From Myxococcales bacterium (GTDB taxonomy: Bacteria > Myxococcota_A > Bradymonadia > UBA7976 > UBA1532): 64,000 bases of DNA. Of this stretch, positions 45,464-56,671 are shown one piece after another. Position numbers and translations under genes: made by a program. The stretch lies in the NCBI GenBank assembly GCA_020633555.1, contig JACKDL010000030.1, positions 1 to 64,000 on the forward strand, given 5' to 3'. Every line of letters starts with the position of its first letter. The stretch's first letter is position 1. The notes beneath the pieces were generated by a model. That model had not been told where the DNA came from and made no database searches. It saw nothing but the letters and a program-made list of their open reading frames with translations.

Positions 45464-46205
45464 GCGCTCCGCTCCGAGGTGGCGGCGGCTCGGTTGGCGC
45501 TCCGCTCCGAGGTGGCGGCGGGTCGCTGGCGCTCCGCCCCGAGGCTGCGGCGCGGGTCGGCGGCGCTCCGCCCGAGGCTGCGGCGGATCGGCTGGCGCTC
45601 CGCCCCGAGGCTGCGGCGGGTCGGCTGGCGCTCCGCTCCGAGGTGGCGGCGGGTCGGCTGGCGCTCCGCTCCGAGGTGGCGGCGGGTCGGCTGGCGCTCG
45701 CTCCGAGGTGGCGGCGCGGCTGGCGCTCCGCTCCGGGTGGCGGCGGGTCGGCTGGCGCTCCGCTCCGAGGTGGCGGCGGGTCGGCTGGCGCTCCGCTCCG
45801 AGGTGGCGGCGGGTCGGCTGGCGCTCCGCTCCGAGGTGGCGGCGGGTCGCCTGGCGCTCCGCCGTTGAGGTGGCGGCGGGCTCCGCGCTGCCGCTGGCCG
45901 GAGGCGGCGGCGTCGCGGCGCTCCGCCCGAGGTGGCGGCGGGTCGGTTGGCGCTCCGCCCCGAGGTGGCGGCGTCTCGGATCTGGCGCTCCGCTCCGAGG
46001 TGGCGGCGGCTCGGTTGGCGCTCCGCTCCGAGGTGGCGGCGGGTCGCTTGGCGCTCCGCCCCGAGGCTGCGGCGGGTCGGCTGGCGCTCCGCTCCGAGGT
46101 GGCGGGGGTCGCCTGGCGCTCCGCCCCGAGGTGGCGGATGGCGCCCCGCCCCAAGGCTGCGGCGGGTCGCCCGGCGCTCCGCCCCGAGCCTGCGGCGGCT
46201 CGAAT
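45464..46205 (+). repeat. 33-bp tandem array B (about 22 units)
   Basis: About 22 units with consensus GCGCTCCGCTCCGAGGTGGC followed by GGCGGGTCGGCTG. Most are exactly 33 bp, but units 2, 4, 8, 9 and 20 are shorter by 1 to 8 bases and unit 13 contains a decayed double unit. Indels that are not multiples of three argue against a coding role. Variation (CTCC/CCCC, GGTGG/GCTGC) comes in blocks of neighbouring units, as expected from unequal exchange. Confidence 0.85.
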
Positions 46206-46291
46206 GGCGCACCGGTCAGAGCCCCATTCCGTCCGGTTGCACGTCCCCCCGCTCCACCCGCAGACTGCCGCCCGAGGGGGACACAGCCCAC

Positions 46292-47344
46292 ATGCAAGCG
46301 TCTACAGCGGCCCGGCCGCCCACCGACAACCTGGGCCCGGTCGGGCGGGTGGTGGCTTGCCTGGCCACGCCGCTCATCGTGGCGCTGTGCCTGCCCGCGT
46401 GGTTCGCGGTGGTGGGCGCCGGGGCGCCCATGCTGCTCGCCTCGCTGGGGCTGCTGGGGGTCATGGTGGCGCTGCTGGTCACCCTGGAGCTCACCCTGCG
46501 CAACCCGCGGTTCACCCCGCGGCCCAAGGGCACCTGGCACGTGGCGGCCTTCTACAACGGCCTCATCACGCCCGTGGTGGCGGTGGCGCTGCCGTCGCTG
46601 GTGCTCGTGCCCGGCGGCCGCTGGCTGGGGCAGCAGCTCGGCACGGCGGCCCTCTGGCCCCAGGACCTGAGCCTGGCCATGCACGTCTGGCTGGTGGTGA
46701 TCCTGGTGGATCTCACCAGCTACGGGTGGCACCGCTTCGAGCACACGGCCACGCGGCTGAAGCTGCCCTGGCGGCTGCACAGCGTGCACCACGCCCCCAA
46801 GCACTACGATCTGTGGATGGGCGCGCAGGTGCACCCGGTGGACGTGGTGGTGTTCGCTCTGGTGGGCTTCACGCTGATGGCGCTGCTGGGCGCCCCGGTG
46901 CTGGCCATCGAGGCTGCCGCCTTCTTCGCGGCGGTGGTGGGCGGCATGCACCACCTGGCGGCCGACACCCGGGCGGGGGTGTTCAACTGGCTGGTGCCCT
47001 TCGGCGATCACCACGCGCTGCACCACAGCGTCCGCGAGGACGAGAACGGCAACTTCGGCAACATCACCACGCTGTTCGACCAGCTCTTCGGCAGCTACCT
47101 CGAGCCGCGGCGGTTCGATGAGTCTCCCTGCGGCGCCTGGTCGCTGGCCGACGACTACCCCGAGCGCGACCTGAGGACCCAGCTCCTCAGCCCCTTCGGC
47201 GGAGCCGCGTGGGACCGGGTGGCGCGCAAGGGGCCCAAGCCCACGGCGTTTCCGCCGCCCGTGCGCCCCGATCGGCGCTGGCGGCAGGCTTGGGCCGTCC
47301 TGTGGCTGGTGGGCGTCACGGCCGCCGTTCTGCGCTGGGGCTGA
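46292..47344 (+). CDS. Sterol desaturase/fatty acid hydroxylase family membrane enzyme
   Basis: 350 residues from ATG 46292, with GAGGGGGA upstream. At least four membrane helices (VVACLATPLIVALCLPAWF, PMLLASLGLLGVMVALLV and later ones). The di-iron His clusters are WHRFEH, LHSVHHAPKHYD, and DHHALHH, in the order typical of this superfamily (HX3H, HX2HH, HX2HH). Such enzymes use O2 to hydroxylate or desaturate lipids in the membrane; the exact lipid is unknown. A C-terminal region with KGPKPTAFPPPV and a last helix is present. It directly follows the 33-bp array. Confidence 0.87.
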   Translation: MQASTAARPPTDNLGPVGRVVACLATPLIVALCLPAWFAVVGAGAPMLLASLGLLGVMVALLVTLELTLRNPRFTPRPKGTWHVAAFYNGLITPVVAVALPSLVLVPGGRWLGQQLGTAALWPQDLSLAMHVWLVVILVDLTSYGWHRFEHTATRLKLPWRLHSVHHAPKHYDLWMGAQVHPVDVVVFALVGFTLMALLGAPVLAIEAAAFFAAVVGGMHHLAADTRAGVFNWLVPFGDHHALHHSVREDENGNFGNITTLFDQLFGSYLEPRRFDESPCGAWSLADDYPERDLRTQLLSPFGGAAWDRVARKGPKPTAFPPPVRPDRRWRQAWAVLWLVGVTAAVLRWG

Positions 47345-47443
47345 CCGCGCCCGGCTGCTCGCGGCGCCCGCGCGACGAGAAAAGGGCCCCGCCCTGAAAG
47401 GTCGCCCGGCCCCCCCGCGAACGGTGGGGCAGGAGGTGCTCAC

Positions 47444-48514
47444 ATGACCAGCACGATGAAGTCCCTGAAGCGTTCCCTGTTCACCCTGGCGGTGGTGGCC
47501 CTGGCCACGGGCTGCGACGACGGCGCCGATCCGGGCGCCAGCCCGAGCGAGGACGCCGCCGTGGCCGCCCAGGCGGACGGCGGCGCCGGGGTGGGCGGGT
47601 CCGGCGGCGCGCGCGTGCCGGACCAGGGGGCCACCGCCGACGCCGGCGGCGAAGGCGGCATGGGCGGCGAAGGCGATTTCGGCGGTGAAGGGGGCGCCGG
47701 CGGCATGGGCGGTGCCGGCGGCTTCGGCGGTGAAGGGGGTGCCGGCGGCATGGGCGGTGCCGGCGGCATGGGCGGCGAAGGTGGCGTGGGCGGCGACGGC
47801 GGGGCCGGCGGCGGCCTGGCGTTCATCGGCTGTGGCGGACCGGAAGGCGCCGCCTGCGACGAGGGTCAGTACTGCGACCTGGGGGCGCAGTGCGGGGCCG
47901 AGGGCGCGATCGGCCGCTGCGCGCCGCAGCCCGAGCAGTGTCGGGCATTGGACGCGCCGGTGTGTGGCTGCGACAGCCAGACCTACGGCAACGCCTGCCT
48001 GGCGGCCGCGGCCGGCGCCAGCGTGCGTCATGAGGGGGCGTGCCTGATGGTGGCCGTGGGCTGTGGGGTGGACCGCCCGTGCGGCGAGGGCGAGTACTGC
48101 GACGTGGGCGCCACCTGCGGAGACGCCGGGGCGTCGGGCGCCTGCCAGCCCATGCCGGCCCAGTGTCGGGCCGTCACGGCGCCGGTGTGCGGCTGCGATG
48201 GGCGCACGTACGAAAACGCCTGCCTGGCGGCGGCTGCGGGGGTCAGCGTGGTGCGCGAGGCCGGGTGCCGCGAGGGCCCCCGGCGCTGCGGCGGCGCGGT
48301 GGATCTGCCCTGCGACGAGGGGGAGTACTGCGACTACGGCGACCAGTGCGGCGCCGACGGGATGCGCGGCGAGTGCGCCCCGCAGCCGGCCCAGTGCCGC
48401 GCGCATGACGCCCCCGTCTGCGGCTGTGACGGCCAGACCTACGATAGCCCGTGTCTGGCGGCCAGCGCCGGGGTCAGCGTCGCCGCCGACGGGGCCTGCC
48501 GGCGCCGCCGCTGA
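47444..48514 (+). CDS. Lipoprotein with three Kazal-type protease inhibitor domains
   Basis: 356 residues. ATG 47444 follows AGGAGGTGCTCAC. Lipoprotein signal ends LATGC (about 24). After a Gly/Met-rich repeat (GGEGGMGGEG.., about 65-125), three Kazal-like units follow (about 130-200, 205-275, 280-356). Each has C-DEGQYCDLGAQC or similar, then CRA-x-APVCGCDGQTYxNxCLAAAAGVSV. Kazal domains inhibit serine proteases; here they would protect the cell surface against its own or prey proteases. It stands between the desaturase-family gene and a convergent phosphatase-family gene. Confidence 0.87.
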   Translation: MTSTMKSLKRSLFTLAVVALATGCDDGADPGASPSEDAAVAAQADGGAGVGGSGGARVPDQGATADAGGEGGMGGEGDFGGEGGAGGMGGAGGFGGEGGAGGMGGAGGMGGEGGVGGDGGAGGGLAFIGCGGPEGAACDEGQYCDLGAQCGAEGAIGRCAPQPEQCRALDAPVCGCDSQTYGNACLAAAAGASVRHEGACLMVAVGCGVDRPCGEGEYCDVGATCGDAGASGACQPMPAQCRAVTAPVCGCDGRTYENACLAAAAGVSVVREAGCREGPRRCGGAVDLPCDEGEYCDYGDQCGADGMRGECAPQPAQCRAHDAPVCGCDGQTYDSPCLAASAGVSVAADGACRRRR

Positions 48515-48519
48515 GCTCG

Positions 48520-48535
48520 GCGGGCGAGCGCCCGC
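48520..48535. terminator. Hairpin between convergent genes
   Basis: GCGGGCG-AG-CGCCCGC lies between the stop at 48514 and the convergent stop at 48535. The seven-pair stem lacks a T-tract; a candidate bidirectional terminator. Confidence 0.4.
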
Positions 48536-49890
48536 TACCCCAGGCGGTCCAACAGCACGTCGTGCACCGCTTCGGTGGGCAGCGACGCGGCCGACGCGCG
48601 ACCCCACGAGGTGATCAGCACCGCCCCGTGGGCCAGGTCGCTGCGGTCCGCGTTGCGCGCCCCGCCCACCTTCGCCGGATCGGCGTCCACCACGTCGAAG
48701 GGCACGGCCAGCCCCAGCTTCTTCTGGATCACCCGCTTGCCCAGGTGGGCCTTGCTGCGCCCGAAGAGCTCGCACGGGTCGAAGCCCGGCTTGTCGAAGA
48801 TGGCGATGCAGCGATGGAAGTCGGGCTCGGCGGCGTCCTCCAGCCAGTAGGGGTAGTGGAACCAGGCGTCGCGCTCGGCCAGGCACACCAGCTCGCCGCT
48901 GCGGGCGTGGCCCAGGCCCGCGGCCTGGATCTCGGCGGGGCCCAGCACGGCCTTCACCCCGTCGATGTCGCCCAGCAGCCGGGCCACGGCGTCGCGGTCG
49001 GCGGGGTCGCGCACATAGACGTGGGCCACCTGGTTGTCGCAGTGGGCGAAGGCGCGGCACATGGCGGGCTCGAGGATCTCGCCGTTGTCGGCGGCGTGCA
49101 CGGCGACGTAGCCCGCCCGGCGCAGGTGCTGGTTCAAGAGCACCGGCCGCGACACGGGCACGAAGCCGTAGTCCGACACCACCGCCAGGTCCACGCCCAC
49201 CGCGTCGCACACGGCCTTCAGCTCGCCGATGCCCGCGTCCAGCCGCTTGAGATCCGCGAGGGCGCGGGGGTCGGCGGGCCCGAAGCGCTGGCCGTCATAG
49301 TCGGTGACCGGCGCGTAGCTCACCGTCAGGGTGGGCTGGTGATCCCGCAGCACCATCGCGGTGAGCTTCAGGATCCAGTCGCTGCTCTTCCAGCCGGCCA
49401 TGGGCCCCCAGAAGAAGGGGAAGGGGAAAGCGCCCAGGGCGGCCTTCGCCTTGCCGTGCAGCTCGCCCGGTTCGGTGTAGAAGTCGAAGGTCTTCTGGCC
49501 GCTGGCCCAGTAGCTGGGCCGCTCGATGACCTTCAGGTCGGCGCTGCTGTGGGCCGCGTGGCGCCAGAACAGGCTGGCGGTGGTGGCCTGCGGGTCGCGC
49601 GCCTTCACCGCGTCGAAGATCAGCGGCGCCTCGATGAGCCCCGCCGAGCGGTTCCAGTTGAAGACCTTCCCGTGGGCCCGCTCGTACCAGCCGTTGCCCA
49701 CCACGCCGTGCTCGGCCGGCGATTTCCCTGTGATCATCGAGATCTGGGCGGGGCAGGTGAGCGCCCCCAGGGGCGGCACCAGCGGGGTCAGCGCGCCCCC
49801 ATCGGCCAGCGCCTTCAGGTGGGGCGTGTGCTCGCCCACCTGCGCGGGCGAGAGGGCGGCGACATCGAGCAGCAGGACACGGCGCTTCAT
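48535..49890 (-). CDS. Alkaline-phosphatase-superfamily phosphodiesterase, altered metal ligands
   Basis: 451 residues from ATG 49890 (starts MKRRVLLLDVAALSP). The fold is that of nucleotide pyrophosphatase/phosphodiesterase proteins: PLGALTCPAQISMITGKSPAEHGVVGNGW holds the Thr nucleophile. The next ligand motifs, normally D-x2-GH-x2-GP and S-D-H-G-[MF], read YDGQRFGP and VSDYGF, so both expected metal His are replaced. No signal peptide is visible. It may be a catalytically altered family member; the substrate is unknown. It is divergent from the purine-type operon at 50045, with 154 bp between. Confidence 0.8.
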   Translation of the reverse strand: MKRRVLLLDVAALSPAQVGEHTPHLKALADGGALTPLVPPLGALTCPAQISMITGKSPAEHGVVGNGWYERAHGKVFNWNRSAGLIEAPLIFDAVKARDPQATTASLFWRHAAHSSADLKVIERPSYWASGQKTFDFYTEPGELHGKAKAALGAFPFPFFWGPMAGWKSSDWILKLTAMVLRDHQPTLTVSYAPVTDYDGQRFGPADPRALADLKRLDAGIGELKAVCDAVGVDLAVVSDYGFVPVSRPVLLNQHLRRAGYVAVHAADNGEILEPAMCRAFAHCDNQVAHVYVRDPADRDAVARLLGDIDGVKAVLGPAEIQAAGLGHARSGELVCLAERDAWFHYPYWLEDAAEPDFHRCIAIFDKPGFDPCELFGRSKAHLGKRVIQKKLGLAVPFDVVDADPAKVGGARNADRSDLAHGAVLITSWGRASAASLPTEAVHDVLLDRLG

Positions 49891-50044
49891 GGGTCGCAGC
49901 CAACCACGGGCCAGCGTCCGCGGCAACGCCGTTGGCCGGCGTAGAACTGCGGAGGGGCCGGGCGGGTCGCGCCGGCCCGGCGCACAGGCCCACGCGCTCC
50001 CTGGCCGATGACGGTGCTCTGCTCATCCCGACCTGGAGGCCAGC

Positions 50045-52693
50045 ATGGCGGGGCCCGTCGATTTCATCCTCAACGGCAAGGCGGCCGCCGTGGCCCCCGC
50101 CGAAGACGAGACCCTGCTCGAGACCCTGCGCAACCGCCTGGGGGTGACCTCGGTGAAGGACGGCTGCCAGCCCCAGGGCCAGTGCGGCTGCTGCCTGGCG
50201 CTGGTGGACGGGCGCCCCAAGGTCACCTGCGCCACCAAGACCCACAAGGTGCAGGGCAAGCAGATCACCACGCTGGACGGCATCGATCAGCGCACCCGCG
50301 AGGCGTTCTCGCAGGCCTTCGCGGCCACCAACGCCCTGCAGTGCGGCTTTTGCATCCCGGGCATCGTGGTGCGCGGCGCCAGCCTGGTGGCCAAGGATCC
50401 CGAGCCCAGCCGCGAGGCCATCGCCCAGGCCATCGACGGGCACCTCTGCCGCTGCACGGGCTACGTGAAGATCATCGACGCCATCCAGCTCGCGGCCCAC
50501 AGCCTGCGCACGGGCGAGCCCATCCCCGCGGTGGACGACGGCCGCGTGGGCGCCCGGCTCAGCCGCTGGAAGGCGGCGGCCATGACCCTGGGTGAGCGGG
50601 CCTACGTGGACGACCTGGCGCTGCCGGGCATGCTCCACGGCGCGGTGGTGATGACCGATGACGCCCGCGCCTTGATCACCGGCATCGACACGGCGGCGGC
50701 GGAGGCCGTGCCCGGGGTGGTGCGCGTGGCCACGGCCGCCGATGTGCCGGGCGAGCGCTGGTACGGGCTGATCTACAACGACTGGCCGGGCCTGGTGGCG
50801 GTGGGCGAGGAGACCCGCTGCGTGGGCGACGTGCTGGCGGTCGTGGTGGCCGAGGACGAGGCCACCGCCCGCGCCGCCGCGGCGAAGGTGGTGGTGCACG
50901 CCGAGCGCCGCGACCCGGTGTGCGACGTGTTCGAGGCCATGGCCCCGAGCGCGCCTCAGGTGAACCCCAAGCACCCGAACGTCATGAAGGACGTGCGCTT
51001 CGCCCGCGGCGACGTGGACGCCGCCCTGGCCGCCAGCGCCCACGTGGTCACCGGCACCTGGCAGACCCAGCGCATCGAGCACCTGTTCCTGGAGCCCGAG
51101 TCGGCGGTGGCCGCCCCTCGCGACGATGGCAAGATCCACCTGTGGAGCCAGGGCCAGGGCGTCTTCGACGATCGGCGCCAGTGCGCGGCGTTCCTGGGGG
51201 TGCCGCAGGAGCAGATCTTCGCCGAGCTGGTGCCCAACGGCGGCGGCTTCGGCGGCAAAGAGGACATGTCGGTCCAGGCCCACGCGGTGCTCATGGCCCA
51301 CCTGACGGGCCGCCCCGTGAAGATCACCCTGAACCGCGAGGAGTCCATTCGCCTGCACCCCAAGCGCCACCCGCTGACCATGACCTATACCGTGGGCTGC
51401 GACGCCGACGGCACGCTGACGGCGCTGAAGGCCGACATCGTGGGCGACACGGGGGCGTACGCTTCGGTGGGCGGCAAGGTGCTGGAGCGCGCGGCCGGCC
51501 ACGCCGGCGGCCCCTACCGCTTCCCCGCGGTGGACGTGCGCGCCCGCACCGTGATGACCAACAACCCGCCCTGCGGGGCCATGCGCGGCTTCGGCGCCAA
51601 CCAGACCAACTTCGCCCTCGAGGGCGCGCTGGACCAGCTCGCGGCCAAGGTGGACCTGGACGGCTGGGCCTTCCGCTACCACAACGCCGTCGAGGTGGGC
51701 GACGTCACCGTCACCGGCCAGGTGCTCGAGAAGTCGGTGGGCATCAAGCAGACCCTCGAGGCCGTGCAGGACGCCTTCTACGCCGCGAAGCTGCAGGACA
51801 AGGCCGTGGGCCTGGCCTGCGGCATGAAGAACAGCGGCATCGGCAACGGCGCCGTCGAGCACGGCATGGCCCGCCTGAAGGTCGAGGCCCCCGACCGGGT
51901 GACGCTGTACAACGGCTTCACCGAGATGGGGCAGGGCCTGCTCACCATCCTCACCCAGTGCGCGGTGGAGGTCACCGGGCTGCCCGCGCGGCTGTTCGAC
52001 CCGCGGGTGGACAGCACCTACGCCCTGGCCTGCGGGCAGACCACCGGCTCCCGCGGCACGCTGCTGAGCGGGCGGGCGGTCACCGAGGCCGCCGAGAAGC
52101 TGAAGGCCGATCTGGACCAGGCGGGCGGCGATCTGAGCGCGCTGGTGGGCCGGGTGTACGCCGGGCACGTGATCATCGACGACACCGTGGCCCCCGACAA
52201 GGCCACCCCCGGCAACACCAAGACCCACACGGCCTACGGCTTCGCCACCCAGCTCGTCATCCTGGACGAGCACGGCCACCTGGAGCGCTTCGTGGCGGCC
52301 CACGACGTGGGCAAGGCCCTGAACCCGGCCCTGGTGGAGGGCCAGATCGAAGGGGCCGTGCACATGGGGCTGGGCTTCGCGCTCAGCGAGGAGCTGCCCT
52401 GCGAGGACGGCATGCCCGTCACCTTCAAGCTCCGCGAGATCGGCCCCCTGCGGGCCCGCGACATGCCCCCCGTCGACGTGATCCTGGTGGAGGACCACGA
52501 GCCCGAGGGGCCCTTCGGCGCCAAGGGCGTGGGCGAGATCGGCCTGGTGCCCACCGCGGGCGCCGTGGCCAGCGCCCTGTTCGCCTACGACGGCCAGGTG
52601 CGCCACACCCTGCCCATGAAGGACTCGCCCGCGGGCCAGGCCCTGCACGTGGGCACCATCCGCTCGAAGGGCGACCGGAGCCGCTGGCGATGA
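50045..52693 (+). CDS. 'Selenium-dependent' xanthine dehydrogenase-type molybdenum hydroxylase
   Basis: 882 residues. The N-terminal 2Fe-2S ferredoxin domain has CQPQGQCGCC (41-50) and Cys 62; the second 2Fe-2S domain has CGFC (100-103) and CRC (135-137). No FAD domain is present; the molybdopterin subunit follows directly (about 165-870) with NGGGFGGKEDMSVQAHA, CGAMRGFGANQ and GAKGVGEIG. This fused, FAD-less layout matches the Se-dependent xanthine dehydrogenase group. It should hydroxylate a purine such as xanthine, feeding the downstream enzymes. A separate electron acceptor is needed. First gene of a seven-gene overlapping operon; its stop overlaps ssnA (ATGA). Confidence 0.85.
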   Translation: MAGPVDFILNGKAAAVAPAEDETLLETLRNRLGVTSVKDGCQPQGQCGCCLALVDGRPKVTCATKTHKVQGKQITTLDGIDQRTREAFSQAFAATNALQCGFCIPGIVVRGASLVAKDPEPSREAIAQAIDGHLCRCTGYVKIIDAIQLAAHSLRTGEPIPAVDDGRVGARLSRWKAAAMTLGERAYVDDLALPGMLHGAVVMTDDARALITGIDTAAAEAVPGVVRVATAADVPGERWYGLIYNDWPGLVAVGEETRCVGDVLAVVVAEDEATARAAAAKVVVHAERRDPVCDVFEAMAPSAPQVNPKHPNVMKDVRFARGDVDAALAASAHVVTGTWQTQRIEHLFLEPESAVAAPRDDGKIHLWSQGQGVFDDRRQCAAFLGVPQEQIFAELVPNGGGFGGKEDMSVQAHAVLMAHLTGRPVKITLNREESIRLHPKRHPLTMTYTVGCDADGTLTALKADIVGDTGAYASVGGKVLERAAGHAGGPYRFPAVDVRARTVMTNNPPCGAMRGFGANQTNFALEGALDQLAAKVDLDGWAFRYHNAVEVGDVTVTGQVLEKSVGIKQTLEAVQDAFYAAKLQDKAVGLACGMKNSGIGNGAVEHGMARLKVEAPDRVTLYNGFTEMGQGLLTILTQCAVEVTGLPARLFDPRVDSTYALACGQTTGSRGTLLSGRAVTEAAEKLKADLDQAGGDLSALVGRVYAGHVIIDDTVAPDKATPGNTKTHTAYGFATQLVILDEHGHLERFVAAHDVGKALNPALVEGQIEGAVHMGLGFALSEELPCEDGMPVTFKLREIGPLRARDMPPVDVILVEDHEPEGPFGAKGVGEIGLVPTAGAVASALFAYDGQVRHTLPMKDSPAGQALHVGTIRSKGDRSRWR

Positions 52694-53903
52694 GCACCGC
52701 GCACCCCCGGGCTTCGGCCTGGCACTTGAGGGGCGCCGGCGGCGCCGAGCTGTGGATCGACGCCGACGGGTACCTCGCCGACGGGCCCGTCGCGGGCGCC
52801 GTCGCGGTGGACTGCGGCGGCGCCACCCTGGAGCCCGGCCGCGTCTGCGCCCACACCCACCTGTACAGCGGCCTGGCCAGCTTCGGCATGCCGCCCCCGG
52901 TCAAGCGCCCCGAACACTTCATCGAGATCCTGGAGCGGATCTGGTGGCGGCTCGACCGCGTCCTGGACGCGCCGGCCCTGGTGGCGGGCGCCCGCTGGGC
53001 TGTGGCCGAGGCGCTGCTGGCGGGCACCACCACCCTCATCGACCACCACGAGTCACCCAACCTCATCGCGGGGTCCCTGGATCTGCTGGCGGAAGTCTTC
53101 GACGAGCTCGGGGCCCGCGGGGCGCTCTGCTACGGCGCCACCGAGCGCAACGGTGGGCTGGCCGAGGGGCGGGCGGGGCTGGCCGAGTGCGCGCGCTTCG
53201 TGCGGGCCAACCGCCGCCCCAGGGTGCGCGGCCTGGTGGGGCTGCACGCCGCCTTCACCGTGTCCGACACCCTCATCGAGGAAGCCGCGGCGCTGGCCAG
53301 CGAGCTGGCGGTGCCGGTGCACGTGCATGTGGCCGAGGGCGTGGCCGACGTGCAGCACGCCCGCGCGCTGGGCTACCGCGGCCCCCTGGAGCGCCTGCGC
53401 ACCCTGGGGGCGCTGCCGCCGGGCAGCCTGGCCATCCACGGGGTCCACCTGACCCCGCAGCAGGTGGCCTCGGCGCCGCATATCTGGTGGGTGCAGAACC
53501 CCCGCAGCAACCAGGGCAACGGCGTGGGCTACCCCCACGGCCTGGTGGGCGCCGAGGGCCGCGTGGCCCTGGGCACCGACGGCTACCCCGCGCAGATGGA
53601 CGCCGAGCTGGCCGAGCTGCGCGAGCTGGACGACGACCCCGCCGTGGGGCCCCGCCGGCTGGCGGCGGGCCGCGCCCTGATCAGCGAGCTTTTCGACGAA
53701 GACATCAGCGGGCTGACGCCCGGGGCCGTGGCCGACGTGGTCGCCCGCGATCCCGATGGCCGCGCCCGCCACGTATGGGTCGCCGGCGCCCAGGTGGTGC
53801 GCGACGGCGCGCTGCTCACCGGCGATCTGGGCGCGCTGCGCGCCGACGCCGAGGCCCAGGCGATCCGGCTCTGGGATCGCATGGCCGTCATGGAGGAGAT
53901 GGA

Positions 53904-53907
<4 letters not shown>
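52690..53907 (+). CDS. ssnA: SsnA-like aminohydrolase
   Basis: 405 residues, amidohydrolase superfamily. Metal-site residues: AHTHLYSGLAS, DHHESPN, GLHAAFT, HVHVAEG, AIHGVHL and LGTDGY. SsnA is a standard partner of Se-dependent molybdenum hydroxylases and is thought to deaminate or open a purine-derived ring, though its substrate is uncertain. The ATG at 52690 overlaps the preceding stop, and the stop overlaps the following PLP gene (ATGA). Confidence 0.85.
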
Positions 53908-55399
<1,492 letters not shown>

Positions 55400-55400
<1 letters not shown>

Positions 55401-56671
55401 TGGATCCGGGGGTGCGCCTGCGCTGCTTCGGCTGTGGGGCGGAGCCCGAGGGCCCGCACCCCTTCGCGTGCCCCAACCGCGGGCAGGGCGACGTGGATCA
55501 CGTCGTGCGCCGCGAGCTGCCGGCCTTCGCCCCGCCCGACCGGCAGTTCAATCACCCCTTCCTGCGCTACCGCCACCGGCTGGCGAGCTGGCACCGCGCC
55601 CAGGCCAACGGCTGGTCCGACGAGGAGTTCGTCAACGGCGTCATGCGGCTGGATCACGCCGTGGCGGCGGTGGACGGCGCCGGCTTCCAGCCCTCGCCCG
55701 TGGTGGGGCTGGCCATGGCGGCGACCGCCCTGGGCGTGCGCGAGGTCGAGGCCCTGGTCACCGCCGACGACGTGTCGGGCAGCCACAAGGCGCGCCATCT
55801 GTTCGGCGTCGCCCTGCACCTGATGGTGGCCGGCGGCCCCAAGCGGGAGCTGGCCATCGCGAGCTGCGGCAACGCTGCGCTGGCGGCGGCGGTGGTGGCC
55901 CGGGCGCTGGAGTGGCCGCTGCGGGTCTTCATCCCCACCGACGCCCCCGCGACGGTGGTGGCGCGGCTGCACGCGCTGCAGGCCCAGGTGCAGATCTGCG
56001 AGCGAGATCCGAAGGTTCCGGGCGATCCCACCTACCACGCCTTCCGGGCGGCGGTGGACGGCGGCGCGCTGCCCTTCTGCTGCCAGGGGCCCGACAACGG
56101 GCTCACCATCGAGGGCGGCATGACCCTGGGCTACCGCTGGGCCGAGTACTGGGCTTCGCGTGGCCAGGTGCCCGATCACCTGCTCATCCAGGTGGGGGGT
56201 GGAGCCCTGGGCAGCGCCATCGGGGCGGCCCTGCGCGAGGCCCACGCCGCCGGCTGCATCCCCCGCCTGCCGCGGATCCATGTGGTGCAGACCCACGGCG
56301 CCTTCCCCATGAAGCGGGCCCTGGAGCGCCTGGCGGGGCGGGGCTGGGGCGTGGCGGCGGCCGCCCGGCAGCGCAGCGCCTACATGTGGCCGTGGGAGAC
56401 GCCGCCCGAGAGCCTGGCCCACGGCATCCTGGACGACGAGACCTATGACTGGGTGGCCCTGGCCGAGCACGTCCTGGCCACCCACGGGCAGGCGGTGCTG
56501 GCCGCCGAGCCCCCCCTGCGGCGGGCGCAGGCCCTGGCCAAGCTGGCCGGGGTGCAGAGCTGCGTCACCGGCGCCGCCGGCCTGGCCGGCGCCTTCTCCG
56601 CCGCCCACCTCTTTGCGCCCACGGATCACCTGGCGGTGATCCTCAGCGGGCACGACCGGAGTGATCCATGA
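55400..56671 (+). CDS. PLP-dependent threonine synthase-like enzyme, purine operon
   Basis: 423 residues beginning with a Cys-rich head: RCFGCGAEPEGPHPFACPNRGQGD, a likely zinc ribbon as in threonine synthase relatives. The PLP Lys is in VSGSHKARHLFG, followed by SCGNAALAAAVVARAL and QVGGGALGSAIG. It differs from its neighbour 53904-55400 but shares the fold. With the same pathway context it may deaminate diaminopropionate or a carbamoyl derivative. ATG 55400 shares its A with the upstream TGA; the stop overlaps the kinase gene (ATGA). Confidence 0.78.

Larger units (their letters stand above)
44400..46291. other. Intergenic repeat locus B (1.9 kb, no supported gene)
   Basis: No credible protein gene. 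In order: degenerate direct repeats (44405-44690), an inverted hairpin element (44752-44880), about 335 bp of unrecognised sequence with somewhat lower GC (44881-45215), a forward hairpin element (45216-45459) and a long 33-bp array (45464-46205). Very long open frames on both strands reflect base composition and the repeat period. I could not recognise the 44900-45170 segment as part of a known transposase. Confidence 0.7.

Noticed and set aside
45464..46205. CRISPR array
   Set aside because: The units are adjacent and there are no unique spacers; no cas genes are nearby.
45178..46290. A repeat protein of 11-residue units encoded by the 33-bp array
   Set aside because: Several units have indels that are not multiples of three, there is no good start or ribosome site, and all frames give low-complexity sequence.
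45392..49210. Very long open frame on the minus strand over the repeat array and neighbouring genes
   Set aside because: It overlaps the desaturase-family and Kazal genes on the other strand. Its composition is due to the 33-bp repeats and high GC, and it has no signature of a protein family.
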